Shown: positions 13,598 to 22,249 of the stretch, piece by piece
Layout: each line of letters opens with the position of its first letter
How positions within the stretch are numbered: the stretch's first letter is position 1
From: a virus
IMG/VR virus record: IMGVR_UViG_3300005833_000085
Span: 1 to 34,907 of that record
Length of the DNA: 34,907 nt
Direction: 5' to 3' (one strand)
The notes under the pieces: generated by a model
Databases searched by the model: none
The model's input: only the letters and a program-made list of their open reading frames with translations
Told to the model about the DNA's origin: nothing
Position numbers and translations under genes: made by a program

Positions 13598-13784
13598 AGC
13601 GATCATTGCTACGCTGAGAAATTTCGGGAAGAAAAACGACGATGACACGGCGGACACAGCCGAAGAGGGGGCCGACGCTCTAAATGCCCTGCTTCCGGAG
13701 GCCGTTTCGGGCCGTCAAGCGGTTCGGAGTCAACGGAGCAAGATGGCAGAACTCGACAAAATGCTAGAGGAGGCCAACCGATGA
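13581..13784 (+). CDS. Small helical hypothetical protein
   Basis: The 67-residue frame overlaps the previous gene by 17 bases and the next by ATGA. It is acidic in the middle (KKNDDDTADTAEEGADALNA) and ends in a helix (SKMAELDKMLEEANR). Probably a small assembly factor; unrecognised. Confidence 0.55.
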   Translation: MTTRFEAIIATLRNFGKKNDDDTADTAEEGADALNALLPEAVSGRQAVRSQRSKMAELDKMLEEANR

Positions 13785-14257
13785 TGCGAGCGATTGTGGT
13801 AGTACTGGCGTTGTTATTTGCGGGCCCCGCATTCGCGACCGATTGCGTGTGGAGTGCGATCACGGGCGCAACGCGTAGCCGCAAAGGCGTGGGTGCGGTC
13901 AATTGCACTCTGACGGTTGCCACGGCGGCGGCCGATGCGGGAATGTGGCTGAACGCAGCAGGGGGTTTCTCGGTGTGGGTTTGCGCGGATGCCGAACAGA
14001 CCATCACGGCGGCATTTTCGTTGACGGCCTACGCCCAGGAACCTTACTCGCTGCTTTGGGGGCCACAACCCGCCTGGGATGTTGCAAGTACGTCAACCGG
14101 GAGCCGATGCGCTCCGATTGGCACGGGGTGGAGGGTAGATTCTCCGGCGGGCCGCGTGGCGTTTGCTCCCTCGGCGGGAGCTGTTTCGAGCGGGGGGATC
14201 ACCATCAAGATCATCGCGACCGGAGTAGGGAAGTACGACGGGTTCGAGTTGTTGTGA
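13781..14257 (+). CDS. Exported protein with signal peptide inside the head module
   Basis: The first 20 residues (MMRAIVVVLALLFAGPAFA then TDC) form a classic Sec signal with AFA cleavage site. The mature 139 residues contain four Cys (two likely disulfides), look beta-rich, and include WVCADAEQTITAAFSLTAYA and LLWGPQPAWDVAST. The family is not recognised. A protein exported to the periplasm is unexpected between portal and scaffold; it may be a moron-type secreted protein or a virion protein whose N terminus is retained. The four Cys agree with export. Confidence 0.7.
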   Translation: MMRAIVVVLALLFAGPAFATDCVWSAITGATRSRKGVGAVNCTLTVATAAADAGMWLNAAGGFSVWVCADAEQTITAAFSLTAYAQEPYSLLWGPQPAWDVASTSTGSRCAPIGTGWRVDSPAGRVAFAPSAGAVSSGGITIKIIATGVGKYDGFELL

Positions 14258-14267
14258 AAGGGAGACC

Positions 14268-15377
14268 ATGAACGATCAGGCTGAGGGCGCAACTACACTG
14301 CACGATGATTTGTCGGCGGCGTTTGACGAGGTGACGACGGCGGCAGAGTCATCGCCAGCAATGCAGCAACCGGCGACTGAGCCAGAACCCGCGGTGACTC
14401 CTGAATCTCAGGCGATCGGTACTACTGCTCGAGACGGGAAAGGAAAGTTTGCGTCGAACTCGGCGAAGGATCCGGCGAAGCCCGAAACGGCAAAGCCGGT
14501 CACCTCCACGGGTAGGGAGGCAGCGGCCCCCGGAGCGTCTCAGCCCGCCACGGGTGCCGCTGCGCCCGCTACCCTGAAGGCTCCCCAGTCGTGGAGGCCG
14601 GCCGCTCGAGAGAAATGGTCGGCTCTCCCCAAAGAAGCGCAAGAGGAGGTCCTCAAACGCGACCACGAGACCCAGGCGGCGTTGCACGAAAGCGCCGAAG
14701 CGCGGAAGTTACAGGCCGACTTCAACCGAGTGGTGTCGCCTTACGAGGCCTTCATCCGCTCAGCAGGCTCGGAGCCGCTGAAGACCGTGCAAAACATGCT
14801 AAACACGGCCGTGATGCTGCGCACCGCGCCACCTCAAGTGAAGGCGAAGGAAGCGGCGGCGCTGATCCGACAGTACAACATTCCGGTGGACATGATCGCC
14901 GCGTTTCTCGACGGTCAGCCGGTACAGCAAGGACACGCGGCTCAGCAAGCCGCGTTTCGGGATCCCCGGCTGGATGAACTCATTTCGGTCATCGAGCAAG
15001 ATCAGAAGACGCGAAGCGAGGGGATCATCTCGCAGGCCATGGAAGAGACCAAGGCCTTCGCGGGTGACCACGAGTATTTTGAGGATGTGCGCGAGGACAT
15101 GGCCGACATCATGGAGGTATCAGCTAAACGCAAGATTGTGTTGACTCGCGAGCAAGCGTATGATCGAGCATGTGCCATGCACCCGGAGATCTCGGGGATC
15201 TTGGCGCAGAGGAAAGCCGCCGAGCAAGCCGCGACATCGCAAGGTGCCACGCAGCGGGCTAAGCAAGCAGCGTCGAGCGTGAGATCTCACCCGACCGTGT
15301 CGGCCGGGGGAAGAGCAGAAAGCGGAGATCTCAGATCGACAATCGAAGCGGCGATGGAAGAGGTTGCGTCGAGGTAG
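14268..15377 (+). CDS. Capsid scaffolding protein
   Basis: The 369-residue protein starts after GGGAGACC. Residues 1-105 are disordered, rich in Ala, Pro, Glu, Thr. The middle has SWRPAAREKWSALPKEAQEE, PYEAFIRSAGSEPLKTVQNM and LRTAPPQVKAKEAAALI, then a coiled part (DQKTRSEGIISQAMEETKAF) and a basic C terminus. This architecture and the position directly before the capsid gene match internal scaffolds, which guide capsid assembly and then leave. Confidence 0.8.
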   Translation: MNDQAEGATTLHDDLSAAFDEVTTAAESSPAMQQPATEPEPAVTPESQAIGTTARDGKGKFASNSAKDPAKPETAKPVTSTGREAAAPGASQPATGAAAPATLKAPQSWRPAAREKWSALPKEAQEEVLKRDHETQAALHESAEARKLQADFNRVVSPYEAFIRSAGSEPLKTVQNMLNTAVMLRTAPPQVKAKEAAALIRQYNIPVDMIAAFLDGQPVQQGHAAQQAAFRDPRLDELISVIEQDQKTRSEGIISQAMEETKAFAGDHEYFEDVREDMADIMEVSAKRKIVLTREQAYDRACAMHPEISGILAQRKAAEQAATSQGATQRAKQAASSVRSHPTVSAGGRAESGDLRSTIEAAMEEVASR

Positions 15378-15391
15378 CAGGATCGCAGTAG

Positions 15392-15445
15392 GTGAGAGCT
15401 CGAGTCGAGCCCACTCACTCCAGAGGCCCCCTAGTCCGGCGGGGC
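15392..15445 (+). promoter_or_regulatory. Two tandem hairpins between scaffold and capsid genes
   Basis: First: GTGAG-a-GCTCGA-g-TCGAGC-cca-CTCAC (15392-15418). Second: GCCCC...GGGGC (15426-15445). No U-tract follows either. They lie in a 133-base leader ahead of the capsid gene and may affect mRNA stability or processing. Confidence 0.45.
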
Positions 15446-15510
15446 GTGAGCGAATGGTATAGGGCCATCCACGCGCAGAAGGTCGGGCAAGGTTTCCTAC
15501 GGGGTGACTC

Positions 15511-16479
15511 ATGGCTTGGCCCAATACGTCCTACTCCGACATCATTGCGACAACCTTGGAGCATCGAGCTCCCAAGATTGCCGACAACATGTCGAACAAC
15601 ACGGCTCTTCTCAGCCGATTGTCAGCAAAAGGGAAGGTTCGCACCGTTTCAGGCGGTACCAAGATCGTCCAGCCCATCTCCTACGCGGAGAATGGCAACT
15701 TCATGTATTACAGCGGGGCAGAACAACTGCAGGTTTCGCCCGCTGACGTGATTACGGCTGCAGAGTACGCCTGGAAGCAGGCGGCGGTTCCCGTGATGAT
15801 CAACGGGCTCGAGGCCGATGTGCAGAACACCGGAAAAGAGGCGCTGATCGATCTCATGGAGGCTAGGATCTCGGTCGCAGAGCAGACCATGATCAACAAC
15901 CTCTCAGTGGGGCTGTACAGTGATGGTACCGGGAGCGGTGGCAAGCAGATCACCGGGCTCGGCGCGGCTGTCCCGATCACCGTCACGAACACCTACGGCG
16001 GAATCGATCGCAGTTCATGGACGTTCTGGCGACCAATCTACCAGGCGGCCGGTTACGCCTCGACAACTATCTTGGCAGGTATGGATCTCCTTTGGGCGCA
16101 GCTCGTTTCGGGCACGATCAAGCCGGATCTGTATCCCTGCGATGCGGCAATGTGGGCTCTATTCGAGGCCGCATTGCAGCCCTTGCAGCGGATCACCGAT
16201 CCCAAGATGGCTGACGCGGGATTCCAATCGTACAAGTACAAGGGCGGCGATGTCGTGCTCGACGGCGGCATTGGCGGCGCTTGCACGACCAAGACGATGT
16301 TCTTCCTGAACACCGACTACATCCATTGGAGGCCGGCCGCGAAGCGAAACATTGTGCCTCTTTCCCCGAATCGTCGGTTCGCCACAAACCAAGACGCCGA
16401 AGTGCAGATTCTTGCATTCGCTGGCAACCTCACCATGTCCGGCTGTCGCTATCACGGCCGCCTAGTCGATACGGACTAA
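15511..16479 (+). CDS. Major capsid protein
   Basis: The 322-residue protein starts MAWPNTSYSDIIATTLEHRA, followed by ADNMSNNTALLSRLSAKGK, GGTKIVQPISYAENGNFMYY, NTGKEALIDLMEARI, LYSDGTGSGGKQITGLGAAV, and KYKGGDVVLDGGIG. This is a widespread phage coat family related to the HK97 fold. It forms the icosahedral shell, with a scaffold encoded upstream and decoration protein downstream. Confidence 0.92.
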   Translation: MAWPNTSYSDIIATTLEHRAPKIADNMSNNTALLSRLSAKGKVRTVSGGTKIVQPISYAENGNFMYYSGAEQLQVSPADVITAAEYAWKQAAVPVMINGLEADVQNTGKEALIDLMEARISVAEQTMINNLSVGLYSDGTGSGGKQITGLGAAVPITVTNTYGGIDRSSWTFWRPIYQAAGYASTTILAGMDLLWAQLVSGTIKPDLYPCDAAMWALFEAALQPLQRITDPKMADAGFQSYKYKGGDVVLDGGIGGACTTKTMFFLNTDYIHWRPAAKRNIVPLSPNRRFATNQDAEVQILAFAGNLTMSGCRYHGRLVDTD

Positions 16480-16509
16480 CAGTCATAGTCCAGAAAGGAG
16501 ATAAATCAC

Positions 16510-17010
16510 ATGGCATGGAAAATAACAGATCCCGAGATTGGCCTTCAGCCGATCACGGATACATCCACGACGCAGAAGCATCGGCTCGGCAAGAAGATCA
16601 CGGCTTTCGACGACACCTACGGGCAGGGCGAGTTCATCTATTGCGTCGGAGTCGCAGACACGGCCATCGGGTGCGCTGCACAGATCAATCTGTACGGCCA
16701 CACAACGGCGCTTGTCGATACGGACGTTGCCGACTCGATAGTTGGACCTGTCGGGATCGCAATGTCCGCGAACGTGGCGAGTCAATATGGGTGGTATCAG
16801 ATCCGAGGAACAGCTATTGCCCTCGGCGCTACGAGTCTAGCAGACAACGCCAAGGTGTTTGCGACTGCAACGGCCGGTACGCTCGACGATTCCGGAACCG
16901 GAGGTCAGCAAGTCATCGGGGCAAAGTCAGCGTCCGCGCTCGACACCCCTACTACGGGCAAGTTCTTGATCGAACTGTCCTATCCGTGGCTTGGAGCTAA
17001 CGTAGCGTGA
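16510..17010 (+). CDS. Probable capsid decoration (head-stabilising) protein
   Basis: The 166-residue protein follows a strong AAAGGAGATAA site. It has an N-terminal PEIGLQPITDTSTTQKHRLG segment and then a beta-rich body with DDTYGQGEFIYCVGVADTAI. Known phage relatives of this pattern lie just after capsid genes and bind the outer shell. It could also be a small structural protein of another kind. High expression is suggested by the ribosome site. Confidence 0.7.
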   Translation: MAWKITDPEIGLQPITDTSTTQKHRLGKKITAFDDTYGQGEFIYCVGVADTAIGCAAQINLYGHTTALVDTDVADSIVGPVGIAMSANVASQYGWYQIRGTAIALGATSLADNAKVFATATAGTLDDSGTGGQQVIGAKSASALDTPTTGKFLIELSYPWLGANVA

Positions 17011-17017
17011 TACAAGA

Positions 17018-17048
17018 GCCCGCCTTCATGGTGGAGGCGGGCCTTTTC
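17018..17048 (+). terminator. Rho-independent terminator after the decoration gene
   Basis: A 7-8 base GC stem (GCCCGCC(T)/(A)GGCGGGC) with a short loop is followed by CTTTTC. It lies 8 bases after the stop and may reduce expression of the tail genes relative to the capsid genes. Confidence 0.75.
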
Positions 17049-17065
17049 ACAGCAAAGGAGAGCAC

Positions 17066-17692
17066 ATGTTGGGACTCGCGTCGAATGAAGAGCAGACGTT
17101 GGCTGAGGAGTCGCTATCAGGGAATCAATATCTAGGGGACGAAAAGCTTCATGTGAAATTCTACATAGAGGCGATCGAGAATCCGACCAAGTCGAAGAAG
17201 GAAGGCCGGCCGATCTTCGAAGACACGGAAATGGTGTTGATCGTTCCGCCGGGCGACAAAGATAACACGGTTATTGCGCCCGCACGGAACTACGCCGATC
17301 GTTTTCGGAGCCGGTATAACGCATGGAAGGCCGGACAGGATCAGGATGCGGTGATCGGTACGCCGCTGAAGGAATGGCCAGGTGGACCGAGCGCGTCGCA
17401 GGTCAAGGAACTCGCGTTCTTCGAGGTCCGCACAGTCGAGCAGTTGGCTGGTGTCTCGGATGGAAATCTCCAGTCAATGGGGCCCGGCTACCTGCTCTTG
17501 CGGCAGAAGGCGCAGAAGTACCTCGAGGCCTCACACGGCGCAGCAAGCGCTGAGAAGGTTCAGGCCGAGCTCGCGAAGCGGGATGCCGAGATTGAGGTCC
17601 TGAAACGCGCGCTCAAAGAGCAGAATGAGCAGATCAAGAGGATTCAGGCGCAGCAAGATCCGGAATCCGGCCCTAGAGCGCGGAAAGGGTAA
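17066..17692 (+). CDS. Virion-module protein with C-terminal coiled coil
   Basis: The 208-residue protein follows AAAGGAGAG. It has KFYIEAIENPTKSKKEGRPI, PGDKDNTVIAPARNYADRFR, GTPLKEWPGGPSASQVKELA and VRTVEQLAGVSDGNLQSMGP, then an Ala/Glu/Lys coiled coil (about residues 157-197). The pattern is recurrent between phage capsid and connector genes, but the role is not known. Confidence 0.65.
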   Translation: MLGLASNEEQTLAEESLSGNQYLGDEKLHVKFYIEAIENPTKSKKEGRPIFEDTEMVLIVPPGDKDNTVIAPARNYADRFRSRYNAWKAGQDQDAVIGTPLKEWPGGPSASQVKELAFFEVRTVEQLAGVSDGNLQSMGPGYLLLRQKAQKYLEASHGAASAEKVQAELAKRDAEIEVLKRALKEQNEQIKRIQAQQDPESGPRARKG

Positions 17693-17694
17693 TC

Positions 17695-18429
17695 ATGGCG
17701 GCTCGATTCGACACAGCGGGAACGATCATCAATGACGTAGCGGTCGCGGTCGGGCTTTCTGCTGTGACGGATCCATTCGCATCGACTGACCCGATTTTCG
17801 TTCAGCTTTGTCGGCTTCTGAAGGTCGTAGGCCGACGGTTGGCGCTCGCGCGCGACTGGACCTCGATGGTCAAGGAGCACAGTTTCGTGACGGTCGCGGC
17901 AACCAATTCCTACGATCTGCCAGCCGATTTCGCGAAGATGATCGATCAAACCGGGTGGGACCGCACTGGGGAGCTGCCCCTCGGCGGCCCCCTCGATGCG
18001 GCGCAGTGGCAGTATCTTGCAGCGTCCGATCTGGGAGTGACTCTTCAGGTGCATGTCCGGTTTTGGCAAGACAACATCCACCTCTGGCCTCAGCCGGTAG
18101 CGGGAGGTCTGACGATCGCCTTCGAGTACCTCTCTCGACTGTGGGTTATGCCCTCCGGCGAGACGGTGGCAACAAACGACATACCCACCGCGGCGACCGA
18201 TACGATCCTCTTTGATCCGGCCCTCGTATGCGCGGCGCTTGAGCTAGCATGGGCGAAGGCGAAGGGATTCGACACCTCGGCGGCCCTGGCCGATTTCAAT
18301 CAAGCATGGTCCTCAGCGGCCGGGAATGACACAGCTTCCCCAGTGCTTTCGCTCACTGGCCCGGCTCTTGGGCCTCATTTCCTGGACGTGAACAACATTC
18401 CCGACATCTTTGGGACCACAAGCGTCTGA
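17695..18429 (+). CDS. Head-tail connector (adaptor-like) protein
   Basis: The 244-residue protein starts two bases after the previous stop, at ATG with AAAGGG upstream. It has an N-terminal helical part with FVQLCRLLKVVGRRLALARD, then VAATNSYDLPADFAKMIDQT and an aromatic beta part (DNIHLWPQPVAGGLTIAFEY). This layout fits adaptor proteins such as P22 gp4-like or phi29-like lower collar that join portal and tail. Homology is inferred by order and overall pattern, not a fixed motif. Confidence 0.65.
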   Translation: MAARFDTAGTIINDVAVAVGLSAVTDPFASTDPIFVQLCRLLKVVGRRLALARDWTSMVKEHSFVTVAATNSYDLPADFAKMIDQTGWDRTGELPLGGPLDAAQWQYLAASDLGVTLQVHVRFWQDNIHLWPQPVAGGLTIAFEYLSRLWVMPSGETVATNDIPTAATDTILFDPALVCAALELAWAKAKGFDTSAALADFNQAWSSAAGNDTASPVLSLTGPALGPHFLDVNNIPDIFGTTSV

Positions 18430-18430
18430 C

Positions 18431-20056
18431 ATGCTCACGCGAACCGTACAGCCCAGGCGACAAATCATCATGGCGGCTCACATGCCCGCGCCGCTAGGCG
18501 GGATCAATCGAGCCGATCCCGCGTCAGCCATGCCCCCTCTCGATTGTCTGTCGCTCAAGAACATGTTGGGCTCTCAATATGGACTCAAGGTGCGCTACGG
18601 GTATCGAGAGTGGTGCACGGGTCTTGGTAGTCCGGCCGAAGAAGTGCGATCTATTCTCTCCTTTGCAGGCTCGACGGATGACGGTCTAGCCGATCGCCTC
18701 TTCGCATGCACGACCTCGGGAATCTGGGACGTGACGGAGTCGAGTGCGGCGCCTGTCCAGGTCTATGCGTTCCCGACCTCGAATGGAACTTCGGGGTACG
18801 GGGTAGGAACCTCGTTTGTCACGAGCGCGGGCCATTTCTACCTATATTGTGACGAGGCTAACGGATACCTGGTTTACGACGAATCGACCGATACCTGGGA
18901 GCTGATCGCCGAGGGCTCGGACGTGGGGGAAATCCAGGGCGTAGACCCGCGACATTTGGCCTTTGTCATGGTCTGGAAAAGCCGTGTTTGGTTCGTCGAG
19001 CGCGACACCGCAAACGCTTGGTATCTCGACGCGGGTGCCATGTACGGAACGGTTACCCGGTTTACTTTCGGCAACAAGTTCCGGTATGGAGGATCTTTGG
19101 TAGGCCTGTGGAACTGGACTATCGACGGGGGAGCGGGAATCGATGATCTATTGGTAGCCGTAAGTCGAGCGGGGGACGTGGCGATCTACCAGGGAACCGA
19201 TCCGGATGAACTTACCACCTTCTCACAGCGCGGCATGTGGTTTGTAGGAGGCGTTCCGGCTGGCCGGCGCGTTTGCACGGATTTCGGTGGAGACATCCTT
19301 TTGCTCTCCTCTCTCGGCGTGATCCCTTTGTCGAAGCTGATTTCGGGCGGTGAAATTGCCAGTCCAGACGCATTCGCGACACGGAAGATCGCTCCGTACT
19401 TCCAAGACGCAATGAGTGTGAAAAAGGGCATGAGCGGGTGGGAGGTCCGTATTCACCCCGAGGACAGTTCACTCATCATCGAAACCCCGACATTCACGGC
19501 TCAGCCTGCCAAGCAATTCGTCATGTCACTCTCAAGCAAGGGATGGTCTGAATATGAAGGCCTCCCGATGAAATGCGCGGAAAGCTGGCGCGGAAAACTG
19601 TACTTCGGCACGGAAGACGGCCGGATTTGCATCAATGACGGGCTATATGACAACGTCGCGATCGATGGTTCCGTGACGGAAGCATATGATGTGGCGTTCA
19701 GCGGCCTTTCGGCGTTCCAATCGCTTGGGAACGTGAACAAGAAACGTATGCAGTTCTTCCGTGTTCTACTCCGAGTCAACGGGGCTACGCCATCTTGTAT
19801 CGAGGAAGCCCGATATGACTTCGATGAGCGCGAGATCTCGACGGCACTTCCGGCCGCGCCAGTATCGGGAAGCGCTCTTTGGGGTACAGCGATTTGGGGA
19901 ACATCTCTTTGGACTGGCGGACTCAAGCCGAGCATTCACGTACGCGGGGCGACGGGGATCGGTACGCATATGGCGGTAGCGTGGAAGGGCACCGCTCATT
20001 CTCAGGTGATTCTGATCGGATTCGATCTGTCGTGGGACGAAGGGGGGCGACTATGA
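18431..20056 (+). CDS. Tail hub / DNA-stabilisation-type beta-propeller protein
   Basis: The start at 18431 lies just after the previous stop; 18470 (MAAHMPAPLGG) is an alternative. The 541-residue protein has PAPLGGINRADPASAMPPLD, NMLGSQYGLKVRYGYREWC, and repeated beta/aromatic segments such as GDVAIYQGTDPDELTTFSQR and WRGKLYFGTEDGRICINDGL, typical of beta-propeller tail hub proteins (P22 gp10-like). It would plug the DNA and connect to the ejection machinery or tail fibres. Its stop overlaps the GNAT start. Confidence 0.7.
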   Translation: MLTRTVQPRRQIIMAAHMPAPLGGINRADPASAMPPLDCLSLKNMLGSQYGLKVRYGYREWCTGLGSPAEEVRSILSFAGSTDDGLADRLFACTTSGIWDVTESSAAPVQVYAFPTSNGTSGYGVGTSFVTSAGHFYLYCDEANGYLVYDESTDTWELIAEGSDVGEIQGVDPRHLAFVMVWKSRVWFVERDTANAWYLDAGAMYGTVTRFTFGNKFRYGGSLVGLWNWTIDGGAGIDDLLVAVSRAGDVAIYQGTDPDELTTFSQRGMWFVGGVPAGRRVCTDFGGDILLLSSLGVIPLSKLISGGEIASPDAFATRKIAPYFQDAMSVKKGMSGWEVRIHPEDSSLIIETPTFTAQPAKQFVMSLSSKGWSEYEGLPMKCAESWRGKLYFGTEDGRICINDGLYDNVAIDGSVTEAYDVAFSGLSAFQSLGNVNKKRMQFFRVLLRVNGATPSCIEEARYDFDEREISTALPAAPVSGSALWGTAIWGTSLWTGGLKPSIHVRGATGIGTHMAVAWKGTAHSQVILIGFDLSWDEGGRL

Positions 20057-20481
20057 GCTACATCATTCACGCGGCCCCTCAGGAGCATCTACCATGGTTG
20101 ATCGAGCGCGTTCAGTATTCACCGACCGCGCTATTGAAGGCGCTTGAAGCGATCGACTCGACTGGGCGGATCGTAGGGATGATCGGGTTTGACAATTGGA
20201 TGCCGAATTCATGTGAGATGCACTTAGCGATCGACAAGCCCTTGGCCATCCGATTGCTTGCGCCTCCGGCCTTCCGGTATGCGTTCGAGATTCGCGATCG
20301 AGAATACATCATCGCGCTTTCGCCTGCGAGTCGATCGCGGGTGCTGAAATGGGGCGCTCGGATCGGATTCAAAGAGGTGCACAGATTGAAGGACGGCTGC
20401 GCAAAGGATGATGACCTAGTGTACGCGACGCTACACCGTGACGAGTGCACATGGTTCCACGCACAAAGAAAGGCGGCATAA
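20053..20481 (+). CDS. GNAT-like acetyltransferase in the tail module
   Basis: The 142-residue protein starts by ATGA overlap. It has GRIVGMIGFDNWMPNSCEMH, a hydrophobic core, ALSPASRSRVLKWGARIGFK and EVHRLKDG. The GNAT features are the beta-strand, the helix and the LKWGARIGF end (position of N-x-x-A-x-x-x-Y-x-x-x-GF). Such proteins are known in podovirus tail operons; a target is unknown and could be a virion or host protein. Confidence 0.65.
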   Translation: MSYIIHAAPQEHLPWLIERVQYSPTALLKALEAIDSTGRIVGMIGFDNWMPNSCEMHLAIDKPLAIRLLAPPAFRYAFEIRDREYIIALSPASRSRVLKWGARIGFKEVHRLKDGCAKDDDLVYATLHRDECTWFHAQRKAA

Positions 20482-20742
20482 ATGCTTCCCGTGATTCTCG
20501 GTATTATCTCAGCTCTCAAAGGCATGCAAGACAAGAAGAAAGAGGGAGCGCAAGCCGAAGGATCGCCCCCAGCTATGCCTGCCACCGCGGGAACTCCTCA
20601 GACTCCCCCAGTGCTACAGGGTGGAGGGGGAGGCCAGCCGGGCCAGATTGATCCACAAATGCAGGCGCAGATCGATGCGTTGCGGAAGCCTCAAAGCCCC
20701 GATTTCTCTCACGGCCCATACTCTGGAGTTGGAGGATACTGA
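20482..20742 (+). CDS. Small Gly/Pro/Gln-rich tail-module protein
   Basis: The 86-residue protein starts right after the GNAT stop. A hydrophobic N terminus (MLPVILGIISALKGM) is followed by a basic stretch and Pro/Gly/Gln-rich disordered sequence with GQIDPQMQAQIDALRKPQSP. It may be a small ejected or structural protein. Confidence 0.55.
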   Translation: MLPVILGIISALKGMQDKKKEGAQAEGSPPAMPATAGTPQTPPVLQGGGGGQPGQIDPQMQAQIDALRKPQSPDFSHGPYSGVGGY

Positions 20743-20743
20743 T

Positions 20744-21856
20744 ATGGGGTGCTTCAATAAAGACAATCCGGCCCCCTCGGCTGCAACAAACTGGGGTAGC
20801 GATACCATGCCGACGGGAACAAAGGAGGGCCCGTTGGGAATAGAAATCCAAACGGGTGGCGGTGATGTGTCGGGGTTTCAAAAGGCGGCCGAGGTTCAGG
20901 CCGCTTCGAGCAAAGAAAATACGGAAGCTCAGCTCGCTGCGAACCGACCGAACGTCAACACCCCCACGGGTTCACAGACATGGAAAAAGGACGCAAACGG
21001 CAACTGGACCATGAACACAGCCCTTACATCCGAGGGCCAGGCCGCACTCGATGCACAAATGGGCGTGCAACAGACGCGGTCGCAGCTCGCCGATCAGTTG
21101 AGCGGTCGCCTTCAAAGCGAGCTGGGTACTTCGATGGACTGGAACGCTCTTCCAGCGGCCGGCCAGTCACTCCAGGCGAAGAATCTGGCAACATCCTTGG
21201 ATTTCTCCGGCGCGGGAGAGATGCCCGATGCAACCAAGGCCCGCGAAGACGCTTATAACGCAATTTACGGACAGGCAACGGCTCGGCTGGATCCGCAGTG
21301 GGCCAAACAGCAAGAAGCGGCCGACGTGGCTTTGCGCAATCAAGGGCTTATGCCAGGCGATGAAGCATACGATCGGGCCATGTCCCAGCTCTCAACGCAG
21401 AAAACCGATGCCTACCAGACCGCAATGAACAACGCTCAGATTGGCGCTGAATCGGCTGCGCAGGGAGAATTCAGTCGCGGGTTGGCAGGTCGTCAACAGA
21501 GTGTAGGCGAGGTAACGTCACAGGCCGAGTTCATGAATCAGGCTGCAGCGCAGGGGCTTTCGCAGGATCAAGCGGTCAGTGCTTATCAGAACCAACTGCG
21601 CCAACAGTCAATAGCCGAGGAACTCCAGAAACGCGGCATGACTCTTTCGGAGATCAACGCTCTGCTATCGGGGCAAAACCAGGGAACGACATTCGAGACG
21701 CCCGGGTTCATGGGCGCTACGGGCGCCGAGTCAACCCAGGCTCTTGCGGCCGAGCAAGCGGCCTATCAGGCGGACCTTGATCGGTACAACGCCGATGCCG
21801 GGCAACAGACCACGGCTGGGAAGTTGCTTGATCCGGGTAAGCTGTTCAATTTCTAA
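20744..21856 (+). CDS. Putative ejection or internal virion protein
   Basis: The start at 20744 has GGAGG upstream; an earlier start at 20621 overlaps the previous gene. The 370-residue Ala/Gln/Ser-rich helical protein has GSQTWKKDANGNWTMNTALT, ARLDPQWAKQQEAADVALRN, GLMPGDEAYDRAMSQLSTQK and TLSEINALLSGQNQGTTFET. This pattern occurs in short-tailed phage virion proteins near the tail end; a role in DNA ejection is inferred. Confidence 0.6.
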   Translation: MGCFNKDNPAPSAATNWGSDTMPTGTKEGPLGIEIQTGGGDVSGFQKAAEVQAASSKENTEAQLAANRPNVNTPTGSQTWKKDANGNWTMNTALTSEGQAALDAQMGVQQTRSQLADQLSGRLQSELGTSMDWNALPAAGQSLQAKNLATSLDFSGAGEMPDATKAREDAYNAIYGQATARLDPQWAKQQEAADVALRNQGLMPGDEAYDRAMSQLSTQKTDAYQTAMNNAQIGAESAAQGEFSRGLAGRQQSVGEVTSQAEFMNQAAAQGLSQDQAVSAYQNQLRQQSIAEELQKRGMTLSEINALLSGQNQGTTFETPGFMGATGAESTQALAAEQAAYQADLDRYNADAGQQTTAGKLLDPGKLFNF

Positions 21857-21864
21857 GGAGCCAC

Positions 21865-22239
21865 ATGTCGACCGACCAAACTGAACTGATCAATATCCTG
21901 AAAGAGACCGATCCGGAACAGTTGCAGGAAATGATCAGGCTCGGGATTCTGACAGACGAACAAGGGCAACTCGCGCGACAATTGCAGAGCGCTGAATCCG
22001 TACGTTCTACGCCTATGCCTCGTGGAGAGATGCGCGGGCGTGTCTACGTCCCTGCGAGCGGGATGGAAAACGCGCTTGCGATGTACGATCGCATTCGGGG
22101 CGAAGTCGAGTCACGCGGAGCGAAGGGGCGACAGAACGAGATTCTCGGAGAGAAGACGGCGGGACGCATGAGCTATCTGGACCTTCTGCGAGGCAAGCAA
22201 GAATCACAAGAGCCAATATCGCGACCGTTCGAGTTCTGA
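21865..22239 (+). CDS. Small virion-module protein
   Basis: The 124-residue protein follows TAAGGAG. It is charged and helical, with ELINILKETDPEQLQEMIRL and MENALAMYDRIRGEVESRGA. Operon position between two ejection-type genes suggests it belongs to the internal protein set. Not recognised. Confidence 0.55.
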   Translation: MSTDQTELINILKETDPEQLQEMIRLGILTDEQGQLARQLQSAESVRSTPMPRGEMRGRVYVPASGMENALAMYDRIRGEVESRGAKGRQNEILGEKTAGRMSYLDLLRGKQESQEPISRPFEF

Positions 22240-22249
22240 GAGGAGCGCA

